A stretch of DNA of 36,577 bases from an uncultured Chloroflexota bacterium (GCA_900696625.1 CAADGU010000170.1:1-36577); one strand, 5' to 3'; counted from the stretch's first letter, positions 15,724-23,138 are shown. The notes: generated from the letters alone by a model not told the origin. A program made the numbers and translations.

Positions 15724-16434
15724 ATGCCCAAAATTGAACTTCTGCCCGAAGGCACTTCCCTCCAACGACATAATCTCAATCATCAGGCTGTTGAAGACTA
15801 CTTGAAAACGATCTATATGCTGGCGCAGGAAGAATCGCCGGTTTCTACCTCTCGTATTGCCGAGGCGCGGGGCGTGAAGCCGGCGTCAGCCACCAGTATG
15901 ATCCAACGGCTGGCTAAATTTAAGCTGGTGAATTACGAAAAACATTACGGCGTGACATTGACGGATGCAGGCGAAAAAGTGGCGCTGGAAGTGATTCGCC
16001 ATCACCGGCTGATTGAGCTTTATCTGATTGAGGCGTTGGGTTTTACCTGGGATGAGGTACATGAACAGGCAGACATTCTGGAGCATTTCATCAGCGAGAA
16101 GTTGGAGGAACGTATTGCCGCGGCATTGAATCATCCGAAGTTTGACCCCCATGGCGACCCGATTCCCAATAGAGAAGGGGCGATGGTCTGGGTGGATGCA
16201 CGGCCGTTAACGGCCGTGCCCCCTGGCATCGAGGCAACCATCACCCGAATTCTGGAAGATAGCAATGCCGAACTGCTGCGTTATCTGGCTGATCTGGGGC
16301 TCATTCCCGGCGCTCAGGTTCGTGTGGTAGCCATAGCCCCCTTTCAAGGCCCGATTACTCTTGAAATTGATGGCGCTGCCAAAGTGATTGGGCAAAATGT
16401 AGCCAACGGTATCCTGGCAACCGTGGAAAATTAA
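15724..16434 (+). CDS. DtxR/MntR/IdeR family metal-dependent transcriptional regulator
   Basis: A 236-residue regulator. Residues about 20-80 form the family's winged helix: VEDYLKTIYMLAQEESPVSTSRIAEARGVKPASATSMIQRLAKFKLV, followed by the GVTLTDAGEKVALEVIRHHRLIELYLIEALG dimerisation and metal-binding helices and HEQADILEHFISEKLEERI. The C-terminal ~75 residues are a FeoA/SH3-like domain (LADLGLIPGAQVRVVAIAPFQGPITLEI). Family members sense Fe2+ or Mn2+ and repress uptake genes or activate export; which metal is used cannot be read here. The stop codon overlaps that of the convergent rfbC by 4 bp. An ACGGCCGT pair spaced by TTA lies inside the gene. Confidence 0.92.
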   Translation: MPKIELLPEGTSLQRHNLNHQAVEDYLKTIYMLAQEESPVSTSRIAEARGVKPASATSMIQRLAKFKLVNYEKHYGVTLTDAGEKVALEVIRHHRLIELYLIEALGFTWDEVHEQADILEHFISEKLEERIAAALNHPKFDPHGDPIPNREGAMVWVDARPLTAVPPGIEATITRILEDSNAELLRYLADLGLIPGAQVRVVAIAPFQGPITLEIDGAAKVIGQNVANGILATVEN

Positions 16435-17006
16435 CGCCTGACTGCTCTGCCTTGCCAAACAAAGGGGTTAACGGCTTCGGCCAACGAGGGTAGCTGGCTA
16501 TCTCTTGCGGAAAGAATCGGGTCGGATACCGGCCAATTGATACCAATAGCCGGGTCGTTCCAGGAAATGCCCTGTTCATATTCGGGGACATAGACGTTGG
16601 TGACTTTGTAAGTCAGTGTAGCCGAGTCACTGGTGACACAGAAGCCATGGGCAAAACCGGGGGGGATATAGAGCATACGGCCGTTGCGCGCCGACAGCAA
16701 CTCCCCCACCCACTGCCCATACGTCGGGGAGCCAACACGAATATCCACCGCCACATCAAAAATCTCGCCCTGCACCACAATGAGCAGTTTCCCCTGCGCA
16801 TAAGGGGGAATCTGATAATGCAACCCACGCACCACACCCTGGGCAGAATGAGAACAGTTATCCTGCACAAATGGGCCCGGAATTCCATTGGCGGCAAATT
16901 CTTCTTGCCGGTACGTCTCCATAAAAAAACCGCGATCATCTCCATAGCGCCTGGTTTCAACGAGGATCAGGTCAGGAATTTCCAGCGGGGTAAATTGAAA
17001 TGGCAT
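16431..17006 (-). CDS. rfbC: dTDP-4-dehydrorhamnose 3,5-epimerase
   Basis: A 191-residue RmlC-type cupin that isomerises dTDP-4-keto-6-deoxyglucose at C3 and C5 on the way to dTDP-L-rhamnose. The family's sequence marks are continuous: DDRGFFMETY, QDNCSHS, VVRGLHYQ (catalytic His), QGKLLIVVQGEIFDVAVDIR, LYIPPGFAHGF, and TYKVTNVY (catalytic Tyr). Length is normal. AGGAG stands 6 nt before the ATG at 17006. The other rhamnose genes (rfbA, rfbB, rfbD) are not in this window, so it is an isolated copy. Some relatives of this fold act on other dTDP sugars, so 3,5-epimerase is the best but not the only possibility. Confidence 0.93.
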   Translation of the reverse strand: MPFQFTPLEIPDLILVETRRYGDDRGFFMETYRQEEFAANGIPGPFVQDNCSHSAQGVVRGLHYQIPPYAQGKLLIVVQGEIFDVAVDIRVGSPTYGQWVGELLSARNGRMLYIPPGFAHGFCVTSDSATLTYKVTNVYVPEYEQGISWNDPAIGINWPVSDPILSARDSQLPSLAEAVNPFVWQGRAVRR

Positions 17007-17016
17007 CAAAAGCTCC

Positions 17017-17053
17017 TATGTCAATGGTGACTGGTGGCTTGCACCAGCCACTA
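17017..17053 (-). repeat. Short heptamer spacer (GTGACTG / GTGGCTT words)
   Basis: Heptamers GTCAATG, GTGACTG, GTGGCTT are followed by the inverted GCCAC, giving a small hairpin GTGGCT-N6-AGCCAC between rfbC and the next upstream gene. The same word family appears at 17789-17834. Confidence 0.45.
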
Positions 17054-17073
17054 TTTTTGTGAGTTCAGCGGCG

Positions 17074-17574
17074 TCAGTGGTGGTCTCCATTGCCATTGAC
17101 TAAAAATTCCATGGAAGATTTCGCCCGTCCCGCGCCACGACTGGTATGGTACAGCACCAGTCCCACAATAATCATGCCTACCGCCAACAGCAGACCCCCA
17201 AACTGGAATGGGCCCACAAACGGCCGTTCAAAACGCGGATTCACATGTGTACCAATACCGATCAAATCAGCCAGCCCCACCACATAGGCAAAAACCAGCC
17301 CTGTCGCCGCCAGCCGCACGCCAATATCGGCCTGCAACGAGTGTGACGCGCCATCTGTTCGCAGGGAACGGGCATACAAAAATGCCGCCAGCGTCAGACA
17401 CGTAATGCCCACCAATAGTTGGAACATTTGGGCAATGCCAAAGCCGGGCGTCAGGTCCAGCCCCAATGCATCCGCGCCTAATGATAAGACAATGAGCAAT
17501 GCGCCGAGAATTAACAAAAGTAGGGTCAAAGCCATCTGCACTTTGTGTAGTTTGTTATCACCGTTTATCCTCAT
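17074..17574 (-). CDS. Four-helix membrane protein of unknown function
   Basis: A 166-residue protein with four hydrophobic segments: MALTLLLLILGALLIVLSLG, MFQLLVGITCLTLAAFLYA, GVRLAATGLVFAYVVGLADLIG and FGGLLLAVGMIIVGLVLY. The ATG at 17574 is chosen because the longer open frame starting at 17706 runs through the tRNA and its terminator, so its first 44 residues are spurious. No family is recognised. It is downstream of tRNA-Pro and upstream of rfbC on the same strand. The C-terminus is cytosolic-looking and short, ending NGNGDHH. Confidence 0.75.
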   Translation of the reverse strand: MRINGDNKLHKVQMALTLLLLILGALLIVLSLGADALGLDLTPGFGIAQMFQLLVGITCLTLAAFLYARSLRTDGASHSLQADIGVRLAATGLVFAYVVGLADLIGIGTHVNPRFERPFVGPFQFGGLLLAVGMIIVGLVLYHTSRGAGRAKSSMEFLVNGNGDHH

Positions 17575-17620
17575 TCCCAATTTCCTGGCGTCCTTGGCGC
17601 CATGATGCCCCCTCAAAGAA

Positions 17621-17650
17621 AAACGCCACGTAGAATCCCACGCGGCGTTT
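17621..17650 (-). terminator. Terminator after tRNA-Pro
   Basis: Arms 17621-17631 and 17640-17650 form an 11-bp stem (AAACGCC outer part, one G-T pair) with an 8-nt loop. T-rich tails follow on both strands, TTTTTCTTT on the minus side and a run of seven T at 17652-17658 on the plus side. It lies immediately downstream of the tRNA and is a classic intrinsic terminator, potentially bidirectional. Confidence 0.8.
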
Positions 17651-17664
17651 CTTTTTTTACCCAG

Positions 17665-17738
17665 TCGGGGCAGCGGGATTCGAACCCACGACCTCTTCAA
17701 CCCCATTGAAGCGCGCTACCAAGCTGCGCCATGCCCCG
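17665..17738 (-). tRNA. tRNA-Pro (anticodon GGG)
   Basis: The 74-nt cloverleaf is complete on the minus strand: acceptor CGGGGCA pairing with TGCCCCG, D-stem GCGC/GCGC, anticodon stem CTTCA/TGAAG with loop ATGGGGT (anticodon GGG), five-nt variable loop, and T-arm GTGGG-TTCGAAT-CCCGC. The C1-G72 pair is characteristic of bacterial proline tRNA. The CCA end is not encoded. A promoter lies just upstream and a terminator just downstream, so it is a single-gene unit. Confidence 0.97.
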
Positions 17739-17748
17739 AACGGACGGC

Positions 17749-17757
17749 ATTATAACA
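17749..17757 (-). promoter_or_regulatory. Extended -10 promoter of tRNA-Pro
   Basis: TGTTATAAT on the minus strand ends 10 bp before the tRNA 5' end, placing transcription start about 4 nt upstream of the mature tRNA. It is the same extended -10 as at 15672 and 21055. Confidence 0.65.
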
Positions 17758-17788
17758 AAACGATAGGGGGGGAGCAACAAACATTTAA

Positions 17789-17834
17789 GTGGTTGGGGGC
17801 TGGTGATTTGTGGCTGGTGGCCGGTGATGGGGGC
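17789..17834. repeat. Heptamer spacer repeat (GTGGCTG / GTGATGG words)
   Basis: GTGGTTG, GGGGCTG, GTGATTT, GTGGCTG, GTGGCCG and GTGATGG follow each other in 7-bp register in the gap upstream of the tRNA and downstream of the CPBP gene. No inverted partner is seen. Confidence 0.65.
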
Positions 17835-17858
17835 ATGAACCGGGCGATGGTCACGCCA

Positions 17859-18866
17859 TTAACCGACGCCCAGGGCAGTCGCCAGCAGCGCCAGCATGCC
17901 CAGGGCAAAGTTGTAACCGGCGTGAACAAAAATTGCCAGGGTGGTATTGTGCCGCTGCCGCAGGATGCCCAAAACCAGCCCTATGATGAGCAGCGCCACT
18001 GTGGCCGGCGTCAGCAGGCCATATTGAATATGAACCAGGGCAAAGAGTACGGCCGTAACCCACACCCCCAACACCGGCTGCAATGCCCCCCGGAACAAAA
18101 TCTCCTCGCTTACACCGGTTGCCAGCGCCAATATCAGCCACGCCCACACCGAATCCAACCCCGCCTGCAACTGCAAATTGAGGCTCTGGATTTGTTCAGA
18201 CTCATCCGGGTTTAGCCAAAACCAGACAGCGCCGGCCACCCACTGCACCAGCACCAAAATCACAATCCAAAACAGGCCAATCAACACCTGTGGCCCGGTC
18301 AACCTTTCCAGACCCAAGCGGGTTATCGTCTGTTGTGGCGAACGGCGGATGAACAGTCCCACGCCAGCCACGGCTACCAGGATAAATAGCAATGCCTGCC
18401 ACACCAGACTGCTAATTTCAATGGAGCCAATAGCCTCTACAATTTCGGCCACACTGCTTTGGGTAAGCTGAATGATGGAGGCAGCTACCAGCCAACCGGC
18501 GCACACCAGCGCCAGCGTATGCACGGCCGAAGCCGGATTCAGCGGCAGGAAACGGGCCAGGAAAACACGGCTGGAACGCAGGCTGACGATAATTTGCCAC
18601 ACGGCCGTGACCTGCAATGCCACTCCCAACGCTACCGCATTCGTCACAAACGGAAACAGCAATTCTCCGTTGGGGGCGCGCAACTGCGCCACCTGTGCAT
18701 CCCCCCCCAGCACAAAAAAGATACCCACCAGCAGCACCGGCAGCCCCAAAACTAGCAGCCCCACGTCAAACAACTGGCGCAGCCGCTCATCCTCCAACCG
18801 CACAATCACGTTCGCCAGCAGGATAAAAAACAAAACGAATATCAGATTTACAATCGCATCAACCAT
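17859..18866 (-). CDS. CPBP family intramembrane metalloprotease (CAAX protease-like)
   Basis: A 335-residue polytopic protein. The C-terminal ~90 residues carry the CPBP/Abi signature: SEEILFRG (EExxxR), FALVHIQYG (His) and HAGYNF, the residues that form the membrane-embedded active site in this family. The N-terminal ~200 residues add several membrane helices. The start is placed at MVDAIVNLIF (18866) because an extended -10 (TGTTATAGG) lies 26-34 bp upstream and the earlier in-frame stretch to 19037 does not look like protein. A frame start at 18887 would lie too close to that promoter. The substrate is unknown; relatives act in prenyl-protein processing or peptide maturation and immunity. 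Confidence 0.82.
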   Translation of the reverse strand: MVDAIVNLIFVLFFILLANVIVRLEDERLRQLFDVGLLVLGLPVLLVGIFFVLGGDAQVAQLRAPNGELLFPFVTNAVALGVALQVTAVWQIIVSLRSSRVFLARFLPLNPASAVHTLALVCAGWLVAASIIQLTQSSVAEIVEAIGSIEISSLVWQALLFILVAVAGVGLFIRRSPQQTITRLGLERLTGPQVLIGLFWIVILVLVQWVAGAVWFWLNPDESEQIQSLNLQLQAGLDSVWAWLILALATGVSEEILFRGALQPVLGVWVTAVLFALVHIQYGLLTPATVALLIIGLVLGILRQRHNTTLAIFVHAGYNFALGMLALLATALGVG

Positions 18867-18891
18867 GAAAACAACCCCATAAATCATTGAG

Positions 18892-18900
18892 CCTATAACA
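18892..18900 (-). promoter_or_regulatory. Candidate extended -10 promoter of the CPBP gene
   Basis: On the minus strand TGTTATAGG matches the TGn and first four -10 bases. Just upstream of it lies an inverted repeat ATTGGC-N9-GCCAAT (18905-18925) that could bind a regulator. The rest of the 284-bp divergent spacer to the next gene holds only the plus-strand promoter at 19063. Confidence 0.35.
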
Positions 18901-19062
18901 AACCATTGGCGAAGTATATGCCAATCCTCCGCCTGCGCCATCTGCGTCTGGCACAAGGAGTGGGGTCTCGCCAGCCACACAACATCTCGTTTCATCCATT
19001 GTGCGGACTGAAAAACGACCCCATTCTCTGGATACAAAAAGCAGGTTGCCCTTGAGAAATTA

Positions 19063-19071
19063 TGTTACAAT
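19063..19071 (+). promoter_or_regulatory. Extended -10 promoter of the 19151 gene
   Basis: TGTTACAAT matches the extended -10 with one change. The local sequence is AT-rich. The -35 is weak. The ATG of the next gene is 80 bp downstream. Confidence 0.45.
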
Positions 19072-19150
19072 TTTTATCTTGTTCTTCATTCAATGATGCA
19101 AAAGGAATACGCATACGGCCGTATACATTCCGCTAAATCAAGGAACACAA

Positions 19151-19789
19151 ATGGAGAGTGAAAGACGGCAACTATTAGGCATTGACAAAGTAATTTTGAC
19201 CGGCTGCTTGCTATTTGTAATCATTCCGTTATTGCTCTTTATAACATTGGCCATCCAGGGAACAGCCTATTTTCGGTGCCTGGTTGTCCCCATTGAAAGC
19301 TCCCGCTCTCTCAACCCTTTTTTCAATATCTGGCCTGTTTCAATTGTCTGCGGGGTCATCATAGCCCCACTCATGACCTATGATAACTGGCGTCAAGAAC
19401 CCGGTCTGAAGAAGGCGACCCAAACCTTTTTGCAAGGGTTTTTTGGTGGCCTGCTGCTAGGATTTATTGCCTTTAGCGCCCTGCTGCCTGTGGGCGCATG
19501 GGTCAATGCCCGCTTCGATAACAGCCCGACCACCATTCACCAGGCGGTGGTGATGGACAAAATAGTGCGCTCAGAAAAGTTTGCCAGATATACCTATCTG
19601 GTATTGGCAGATTGGCATCTTCCTGGGGAGGAACAGGTACGGGTTTGCACAAACAATCCTCACGCAGGCTTCGCCTTAAAGCCAGAGGCAGAAGTGGGAA
19701 CGCTGGTTCAAGTAACCGTGCGCGCCGGTTTTTTGGGAATGGCATGGGTAGAAGAGATGGAATCTGGTTCTATCGTAGACAGCCCGTGA
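19151..19789 (+). CDS. Membrane protein of unknown function
   Basis: A 212-residue protein with three hydrophobic segments: VILTGCLLFVIIPLLLFITLAIQ (about 14-36), PVSIVCGVIIAPLM and a third, LQGFFGGLLLGFIAFSALLPVGAW. A soluble ~90-residue domain follows with beta-rich character (TYLVLADWHLPGEEQVRVCTNN, LVQVTVRAGFLGMAWVEEM), probably outside the cytoplasm. I recognise no family. It is 18 bp upstream of the MazF-like gene on the same strand; it is too long and too hydrophobic to be a typical antitoxin. Confidence 0.72.
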   Translation: MESERRQLLGIDKVILTGCLLFVIIPLLLFITLAIQGTAYFRCLVVPIESSRSLNPFFNIWPVSIVCGVIIAPLMTYDNWRQEPGLKKATQTFLQGFFGGLLLGFIAFSALLPVGAWVNARFDNSPTTIHQAVVMDKIVRSEKFARYTYLVLADWHLPGEEQVRVCTNNPHAGFALKPEAEVGTLVQVTVRAGFLGMAWVEEMESGSIVDSP

Positions 19790-19807
19790 GGAAACGGCCG
19801 TACCCTT

Positions 19808-20176
19808 ATGACCACAACCAGAGTAATCAATCAAGGTGATATTTTTTGGATTCGGCCAGAAAATGTGCATGAGGCCGAACCGGGCGATTACCCCCATCCC
19901 TATGTCGTTATTCAAGACAACCTCTTTAATCACAGTCGCATCCACACCGTCATCGTCTGCGCCCTCACCACCAACCTGAAACAGGCACACGCGCCGGGTA
20001 ATGTCTTGCTTGAGGCCGGCGAAGCCAACCTGCCCCGGCAAAGCGTCGTCGTTGTTTCCAAAGTTTCTACCGTCACAAAAGCACAACTGGGAGAATACAT
20101 CGGCTCCCTAAATGAGCAGCGGATCGAGCAAGTGTTGGCCGGTATGCGGTTTTTGCAATCTTCATTTTTCGCTTGA
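19808..20176 (+). CDS. PemK/MazF-type endoribonuclease toxin-like protein
   Basis: A 122-residue protein of the MazF/PemK fold: INQGDIFWIRPEN, GDYPHPYVVIQDNLFN, TVIVCALTTNLKQAHAPGNVLLEAGEANLPRQSVVVVSKVSTVTK, and a C-terminal helix. These match the conserved GDI, PVVV, T and Q...K blocks of the family, which cleaves RNA. No antitoxin-like small gene lies directly upstream or downstream; upstream is a membrane protein, downstream a non-coding stretch. The ribosome site is weak (GAGGAAA far from the ATG), consistent with low or coupled expression. Whether it is active without a visible partner is uncertain. Confidence 0.83.
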   Translation: MTTTRVINQGDIFWIRPENVHEAEPGDYPHPYVVIQDNLFNHSRIHTVIVCALTTNLKQAHAPGNVLLEAGEANLPRQSVVVVSKVSTVTKAQLGEYIGSLNEQRIEQVLAGMRFLQSSFFA

Positions 20177-20196
20177 TGAAGCGTACCCCACCCATC

Positions 20197-20239
20197 CTCT
20201 CACGGCCGTAAACCAACAGGCGCATGGGTTGACGGCCGT
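20197..20239 (+). repeat. Direct repeat copy 1 with two ACGGCCGT octamers
   Basis: This 43-nt segment starts CTCTCACGGCCGTAAAC and ends GGGTTGACGGCCGT. It matches the segment at 20963-21006 with a few substitutions and one indel. The two copies bracket the AT-rich gene at 20393-20920. Confidence 0.75.
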
Positions 20240-20284
20240 GACCCCTTCATAACACTGGCAAACAACAGATAGACTGCGCTAAAC

Positions 20285-20314
20285 TTGTGGTTACTTCAAT
20301 CGCTGGATTATGAT
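20285..20314 (+). promoter_or_regulatory. Possible promoter of the 20393 gene
   Basis: TTGTGG (20285-20290) and TATGAT (20309-20314) are spaced 18 bp. The -10 is five of six and the -35 weak. The leader would be about 70 nt. Confidence 0.3.
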
Positions 20315-20392
20315 GATTCATTGTGTAACAAGTCAGCATCAAACAACAAAACGAAGTTAATCATATCCGCCTAATCATTTGGAGATCAACCA

Positions 20393-20920
20393 GTGAAATC
20401 AAAACTATATTCTCTTGTCCTTATTGCTATCTTCCCATTTGTGCTTGCCCACTGTACAAAATCTAACGCAGTTATTGGAGAGGGAGAACCTAACTCCGGC
20501 CTTACAATATCAGAAGCTATACAAGGCATGTGGACAGGTTGCCAGGTGTATGATCGCGAGAAAAACTTATCCGAAAGAGAATGTGAACAAATTGGTCAAA
20601 TTGAAATTCGGGACGGTTTGTATCACTTCTATGCAAATCCAGATATTAAAGGACCGTCAATTCAAGGCACACTTGACTTTCTTTTTGATGAGCCAACCGG
20701 AAAAGTGAACATTGAATACTATGATGATACTGAAGCCAATGACCCCTTTACAGCATATTCTGACAGTGACATCATAGCTACCATTACATTTGAATCAGAT
20801 TCAGGGGAAATTGGAAATGGATTTTATATCAGGGCCAATAGAACGGATAATTCTTTATATTTCCACAGCCTAAGAAGTGAGTGGAGTATGTGGGGGGCCT
20901 GGAAAGGAATTGAAGAGTAA
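20393..20920 (+). CDS. Exported small protein or lipoprotein-like, unknown function
   Basis: A 175-residue protein starting with GTG, with GGAG 8 nt upstream. The N-terminus is a clear signal peptide (KSKLYSLVLIAIFPFVLAHC) ending in a cysteine, but His before the Cys departs from the usual lipobox, so lipidation is uncertain. The mature part is acidic and beta-rich, with GMWTGCQVYD near the start and MWGAWKGIEE at the end. Codon use and base composition are distinctly more AT-rich than all neighbours, and the gene is bracketed by a 44-bp direct repeat, both hints of later acquisition. No family is recognised. Confidence 0.75.
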   Translation: MKSKLYSLVLIAIFPFVLAHCTKSNAVIGEGEPNSGLTISEAIQGMWTGCQVYDREKNLSERECEQIGQIEIRDGLYHFYANPDIKGPSIQGTLDFLFDEPTGKVNIEYYDDTEANDPFTAYSDSDIIATITFESDSGEIGNGFYIRANRTDNSLYFHSLRSEWSMWGAWKGIEE

Positions 20921-20962
20921 GTGGGGAGTTTTAAAACAAACAAGAGGACACCCCCACCGACT

Positions 20963-21006
20963 CTCTCACGGCCGTAAACAAACCGGCGCTTTGGGTTGAC
21001 GGCCGT
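20963..21006 (+). repeat. Direct repeat copy 2 with two ACGGCCGT octamers
   Basis: This 44-nt segment is the partner of the copy at 20197-20239, with the same octamer spacing and the shared core GGGTTGACGGCCGT. It lies immediately before the heptamer repeat and promoter of the S9 peptidase gene. Confidence 0.75.
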
Positions 21007-21011
21007 ACCCC

Positions 21012-21054
21012 CACCCCCCATTGCCCATTGACCATTAACCATTCCCCATTCCCC
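21012..21054 (+). repeat. Heptamer repeat (CCCATTG / ACCATTA words)
   Basis: CCCATTG, CCCATTG, ACCATTA, ACCATTC, CCCATTC follow in 7-bp register. They overlap the -35 region of the S9 peptidase promoter. Confidence 0.7.
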
Positions 21055-21063
21055 TGTTATAAT
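21035..21063 (+). promoter_or_regulatory. Promoter of the S9 peptidase gene
   Basis: TGTTATAAT (21055-21063) is a perfect extended -10, with TTAACC (21035-21040) 17 bp upstream as a moderate -35, itself part of the heptamer repeat. Transcription would start near 21070, only about 20 nt before the start codon. Confidence 0.6.
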
Positions 21064-21090
21064 CCCCTGCAAACCAACCACTGAAGGAGA

Positions 21091-23103
21091 ATGATCTTGC
21101 CCGCGCCAAACCTGATTACTGCTGAAGACCTGTACCAGTTTGAACTGATCACCGACGCCCGCATCGCGCCCAACGGCCGTACCACCATCGGCACCATCCA
21201 ACGCGTAGACCGCAAAACGGAAAAGAAACACAGCAACCTGTGGCTGGCCGATACCCAAACCGGCCAACTGCGCCAGTTCACCTATGGCGACTGGTCAGAC
21301 AGTTCACCCCGCTGGTCGCCCGACGGCCGTACCATCGCCTTCCTCTCCAACCGCGCCGACGAAAAACAGGCCCAACTCTACCTCATCCCCCTGGACGGCG
21401 GCGAAGCCCGCGCCCTCACCAGCCTCAAAGACATGTCCATTGGCAGCCTGGAATGGTCGCCCGACGGCAAACAAATCCTCTGCGCCATCCGCCGCAAAGA
21501 CCAGGAAGCGATTGAACGCGACGCCGACGAACAGAAGAAAAAGCTGGGCATCGTCGCCCGGCACATCACCACCACCCGCTACAAAGGGGACGGCCGTGGC
21601 TACCTGCCCGCCGAAAAATGGCACCTCTGGCTGGTCAACGCCCGCAGCGGCAAAACCAAACAACTCACCAACGGCCGTAACGACGAATTTGAATCCGCCT
21701 GGTCGCCCGACGGCCAATGGGTGGCCTACACCAGCAACATCCAGCCCCAGCCCGACCTGACGCCAGAGATGGATGACCTGTTCATCATCCCCGCCGGCGG
21801 CGGTGAAACCCGCCAATTAACCACACCGCCCGGTTACAAATTTGCGCTTTCCTGGTCGCCAGACGGCCGTTGGCTGGCCTACCTCGGTTCCGACAAACCG
21901 GGTGAATGGTGGCGCAATACCCATGTGTGGCTGACGGCCGTAGACGGCCGTACCCCGCCCCGCAACCTCACCGCCCACGCTGACCTGAACGCCATCGGCG
22001 GCAGCGGCAGCGATACCGGCGGCGGCCAAATGAACCCACCTGCCTGGTCGCCCGACTCCCAAAAACTTACCTTCCAGGCCGAACACAAAGCCGACATCTC
22101 CCTCCTATCCGTCACCCTGGATGACGAGCCGGTCGTCGAGCGCGTCATCCCTCATCAAGGGTTGGTAGGTGCGTTCACCTATGATGCCGCCCACCAAAAA
22201 CTGGCCTACACCTTAGCCACACCGCAGCACCCGGCGCACCTCATTGTCCACGACCTCGCCAGTGGTAGAGAAAAACAGTTGACCCGCTTCAACGGCTGGC
22301 TGAAGCGCAAAAGCCTGGGCCAGCTTGAAGAAGTCTGGTTCAAAGCCCGCGACGGCTACCCCCTGCACGGCTGGATACTCACCCCGCCCGATTTTGACCC
22401 CAGGCAACAATACCCCTCCATCCTGGAAATTCATGGCGGGCCACAAACGCAGTATGACCGGGGCTTCATGCACGAATTCTACTATCTGGCGGCACAAGGC
22501 TACGTGGTCTATTGGAGCAATCCACGCGGCGGGCAGGGCTACGGCGAAGCCCACTGTGGCGCAATCTGGAACAATTGGGGCAGTGTAGATTTGACGGATG
22601 TGCTGGATTGGGTGGCGTTTGTGCGGCAACGGCCGTACATTGATCCGCAGCGCCTGGGTGTGACCGGCGGCAGCTACGGCGGCTATATGACCGCTCTGCT
22701 CATCGGCCGTGAACCAGATTTATTCCAGGCCGCCGTCACCCAACGCTGCGTCAGCAACCTGATCAGCATGTGGGGCAGCAGTGACGCCAACTGGCAGTTC
22801 CAACAAACCATCGGCGAAAACAAACCCCCTTACGCCAACCTGGGCAGGTATTGGGACCAATCCCCTATGAAATACATCGGCGCCGCCAAAACCCCAACCC
22901 TGGTCATCCACAGCGAGCAGGATTTACGCGCTGATCAGGAACAGGGGGAGCAGGTGTTTGTGGCTTTGCGGCAAAAAGGGGTAGACACGGAACTGGTGTT
23001 ATTCCCAGACGAACCGCATGGCCTCTCGCGTGACGGCCGTACCGACCGCCGCGTCGCCCGCCTGCAACACATCTTGCGCTGGTTTGATAAGTATCTCAAA
23101 TAG
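21091..23103 (+). CDS. S9 family prolyl oligopeptidase-like peptidase
   Basis: A 670-residue serine peptidase. The N-terminal ~380 residues form a beta-propeller with repeated WSPDG blades; the C-terminal alpha/beta hydrolase holds GGSYGGYM (nucleophile Ser), HSEQDLRADQEQ (Asp) and DEPHGLSR (His), which complete the S9C-type triad. It would cleave short peptides or release acyl amino acids, and with no signal peptide it is cytosolic. AAGGAG (21084-21089) is only one base from the ATG but seven bases from an in-frame TTG at 21097, so translation may start at that TTG; the difference is two residues. It is the sole gene after its promoter and is followed by a terminator. Confidence 0.94.
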   Translation: MILPAPNLITAEDLYQFELITDARIAPNGRTTIGTIQRVDRKTEKKHSNLWLADTQTGQLRQFTYGDWSDSSPRWSPDGRTIAFLSNRADEKQAQLYLIPLDGGEARALTSLKDMSIGSLEWSPDGKQILCAIRRKDQEAIERDADEQKKKLGIVARHITTTRYKGDGRGYLPAEKWHLWLVNARSGKTKQLTNGRNDEFESAWSPDGQWVAYTSNIQPQPDLTPEMDDLFIIPAGGGETRQLTTPPGYKFALSWSPDGRWLAYLGSDKPGEWWRNTHVWLTAVDGRTPPRNLTAHADLNAIGGSGSDTGGGQMNPPAWSPDSQKLTFQAEHKADISLLSVTLDDEPVVERVIPHQGLVGAFTYDAAHQKLAYTLATPQHPAHLIVHDLASGREKQLTRFNGWLKRKSLGQLEEVWFKARDGYPLHGWILTPPDFDPRQQYPSILEIHGGPQTQYDRGFMHEFYYLAAQGYVVYWSNPRGGQGYGEAHCGAIWNNWGSVDLTDVLDWVAFVRQRPYIDPQRLGVTGGSYGGYMTALLIGREPDLFQAAVTQRCVSNLISMWGSSDANWQFQQTIGENKPPYANLGRYWDQSPMKYIGAAKTPTLVIHSEQDLRADQEQGEQVFVALRQKGVDTELVLFPDEPHGLSRDGRTDRRVARLQHILRWFDKYLK

Positions 23104-23105
23104 CC

Positions 23106-23138
23106 AGACCCTAAGGGTTTTTGAAACCCTTAGGGTCT
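23106..23138. terminator. Bidirectional terminator hairpin between convergent genes
   Basis: Arms 23106-23120 (AGACCCTAAGGGTTT) and 23124-23138 form a perfect 15-bp stem with a 3-nt loop. The stop codon of the minus-strand gene lies in the right arm and the S9 stop is 2 bp before the left arm. The word AGACCCTAAGG is shared with the hairpin at 4907. Confidence 0.75.

Noticed and set aside
17575-17706. Upstream extension of the four-helix membrane protein frame to 17706.
   Set aside because: It runs through the tRNA-Pro gene and its terminator; the first 44 residues are the translation of tRNA sequence. An internal ATG gives a normal membrane protein.
17706-18215. Plus-strand open frame of 169 codons over the CPBP gene.
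   Set aside because: It is antisense to a clear CPBP protease, has low-complexity composition and no start site support.
20393-20455. Canonical lipoprotein signal.
   Set aside because: A cysteine ends the signal peptide, but the residue before it is His rather than Gly, Ala or Ser, so lipidation is left open.
21240-21816. Alternative-frame open frames within the S9 peptidase gene.
   Set aside because: High G+C third positions open the other frames; the S9 frame carries the catalytic triad and propeller motifs.
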